Assembly (NCBI GenBank): GCA_020696955.1 | Contig: JAJFBK010000036.1 | Span: forward strand, 1-6,160 | Source of the DNA: Patescibacteria group bacterium | GTDB taxonomy: Bacteria > Patescibacteria > UBA1384 > CAILIB01 | Direction: 5' to 3' | DNA length: 6,160 nucleotides | Shown: positions 5,436-6,160 of the stretch, in pieces | Numbering within the stretch: the stretch's first letter is position 1 | Layout: each line of letters starts with the position of its first letter | Program-made: the position numbers and the translations under genes | Notes under the pieces: generated by a model | The model's database searches: none | Seen by the model: only the letters and a program-made list of their open reading frames with translations | What the model was told of the DNA's origin: nothing

Positions 5436-6160
5436 ATGAACAGAGAAGAATCCCGACCAACTTTGTCCGAGCATATTAATCGACTCCAGCAACGCCAGCT
5501 GGAGCTGGTTCAGCAAACCAATTCAGAGTTAGAGATGCTCAGAAAACAGGTTGAGGACACGGAATCGGCCGAGCAGCGACTGGCAGCTGAAAAGGAGCCC
5601 CTCCTAGCTGAGATTCAAGAATTACGGTCATCGGTACGCTACCTGGAAGAAGAACGAAGCGAGCAAGCTAGGCAATACCAAGAACTGCGAGCCCAGATGG
5701 ATAGCTATGCGGCCCATATTCGCAACATTGCCGAATCTTTGAGTTCCAATCTACCTTCCCTTCCCATGGAAATGGAGCCCACGAAAAACGCCTTGGTAAA
5801 AAAAGCGCCAGCCCCATTGCCGCTGGTTCGTCCAGAACCACTCCCTTCCCTTCCCGCAAAAAGAAAACCGGCTGGAGGAATTGTCCGAAAGCTCGTTCCT
5901 AAACGTGGAGCAATGGTTCGTTTTGCGCTATTGGCATTAGTGGCAACCGGAGGGTACGCCGGATGGAATAGCCTTACTGGCGCCACCCCTGCCGATACCG
6001 GACAAGTCGCCGGTGTAAGTACTGCCACGACGACCGCCACTTCCAGTAGTTCAGAATCAACCCTTCCAGATTACGCCCAGTCATTTGCCGAATTGCCTTT
6101 TGACGAAACGCAGTGGCAGAAGACTACTGATCCTGAATTCGGCATTGTCATCGACTATCC
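5436..6160 (+). CDS. Coiled-coil, single-pass membrane protein, 3'-truncated by the window
   Basis: An uninterrupted frame runs from ATG 5436 to the window edge, giving 241 complete codons with no stop. Residues about 11-100 are very rich in Glu, Gln, Leu and Arg with heptad-like spacing (RLQQRQLELVQQ, ELEMLRKQVED, RYLEEERSEQARQYQELRAQM), predicting a long coiled coil. A Pro/Lys-rich linker (about 105-158) follows, ending RKLVPKRG. A transmembrane helix lies at about 159-178 (MVRFALLALVATGGYAGW). After it come a Thr/Ser-rich stalk (TATTTATSSSSES, 196-208) and the start of an outer domain (DYAQSFAELPF, then DPEFGIVIDY). The basic residues before the helix place the coiled coil inside and the C-terminus outside. 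The ATG is chosen because it is the first in-frame ATG and sits just after a promoter-like element; no Shine-Dalgarno is seen. The family is not recognised. It may contact the cytoplasmic tail of the preceding cohesin-like protein, which is inference from shared coiled-coil character and adjacency. Confidence 0.8.
   Translation, partial: MNREESRPTLSEHINRLQQRQLELVQQTNSELEMLRKQVEDTESAEQRLAAEKEPLLAEIQELRSSVRYLEEERSEQARQYQELRAQMDSYAAHIRNIAESLSSNLPSLPMEMEPTKNALVKKAPAPLPLVRPEPLPSLPAKRKPAGGIVRKLVPKRGAMVRFALLALVATGGYAGWNSLTGATPADTGQVAGVSTATTTATSSSSESTLPDYAQSFAELPFDETQWQKTTDPEFGIVIDY

Noticed and set aside
5705..6040. Minus-strand open frames at 5668-5859 and 5705-6040
   Set aside because: They are antisense to the coiled-coil gene, which has a coherent coiled coil, transmembrane helix and stalk. 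The antisense peptides are low-complexity without domains.

Overview
The window holds seven genes, all on the + strand and closely spaced. Every one appears to encode an exported or membrane-anchored protein. No metabolic, informational, RNA, CRISPR or mobile-element gene is visible. The gene style points to a Candidate Phyla Radiation (Patescibacteria) bacterium, most likely a Microgenomates- or Parcubacteria-type lineage. The signs are small tightly overlapping genes, few Shine-Dalgarno sites, a dockerin gene whose Ig-like modules are of a kind I recall from these genomes (including a GILLSPTISL motif), and small adhesin-like beta-sandwich proteins. This placement is inference from family resemblance; no phylogenetic marker is present. 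TAA and TGA both act as stops, which argues against the UGA-as-glycine code of Gracilibacteria/Absconditabacteria.

Layout. (1) 1-568: the 3' end of a secreted beta-rich surface protein. (2) 546-1310: an unrecognised protein with one N-terminal membrane anchor, overlapping gene 1 by 23 bases. (3) After a 78-base gap with a weak possible promoter, 1389-2324 encodes a protein with signal peptide and C-terminal anchor. It resembles the DUF916 (WxL-interacting) / COG1470-like Ig-fold class. (4) 2332-3597: a secreted protein with Ig-like modules and a C-terminal type I-like dockerin with two clean calcium-loop repeats. (5) 3594-4172: a cohesin-like domain held by an N-terminal membrane anchor. (6) 4172-5389: a second cohesin-like domain, followed by a Pro/Thr linker, an acidic stretch, a C-terminal transmembrane helix and a charged cytoplasmic tail. 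(7) 5436-6160, running off the window: a coiled-coil protein with a transmembrane helix and the start of an outer domain. It is preceded by a promoter-like element so close to the ATG that the mRNA may be leaderless.

How they may work together. Genes 3-6 are separated by 7, -4 and -1 bases and look like one operon. It encodes one soluble dockerin protein, two membrane-anchored cohesin-like proteins of opposite topology, and one anchored Ig-like surface protein. The simplest reading is a small non-enzymatic cohesin-dockerin surface-attachment system: the dockerin protein would be captured by either or both cohesins. Genes 6 and 7 both have charged or coiled-coil cytoplasmic parts and could link the outside structure to the cell interior. 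The cohesin assignments and the pairing are inferences from sequence pattern and gene order.
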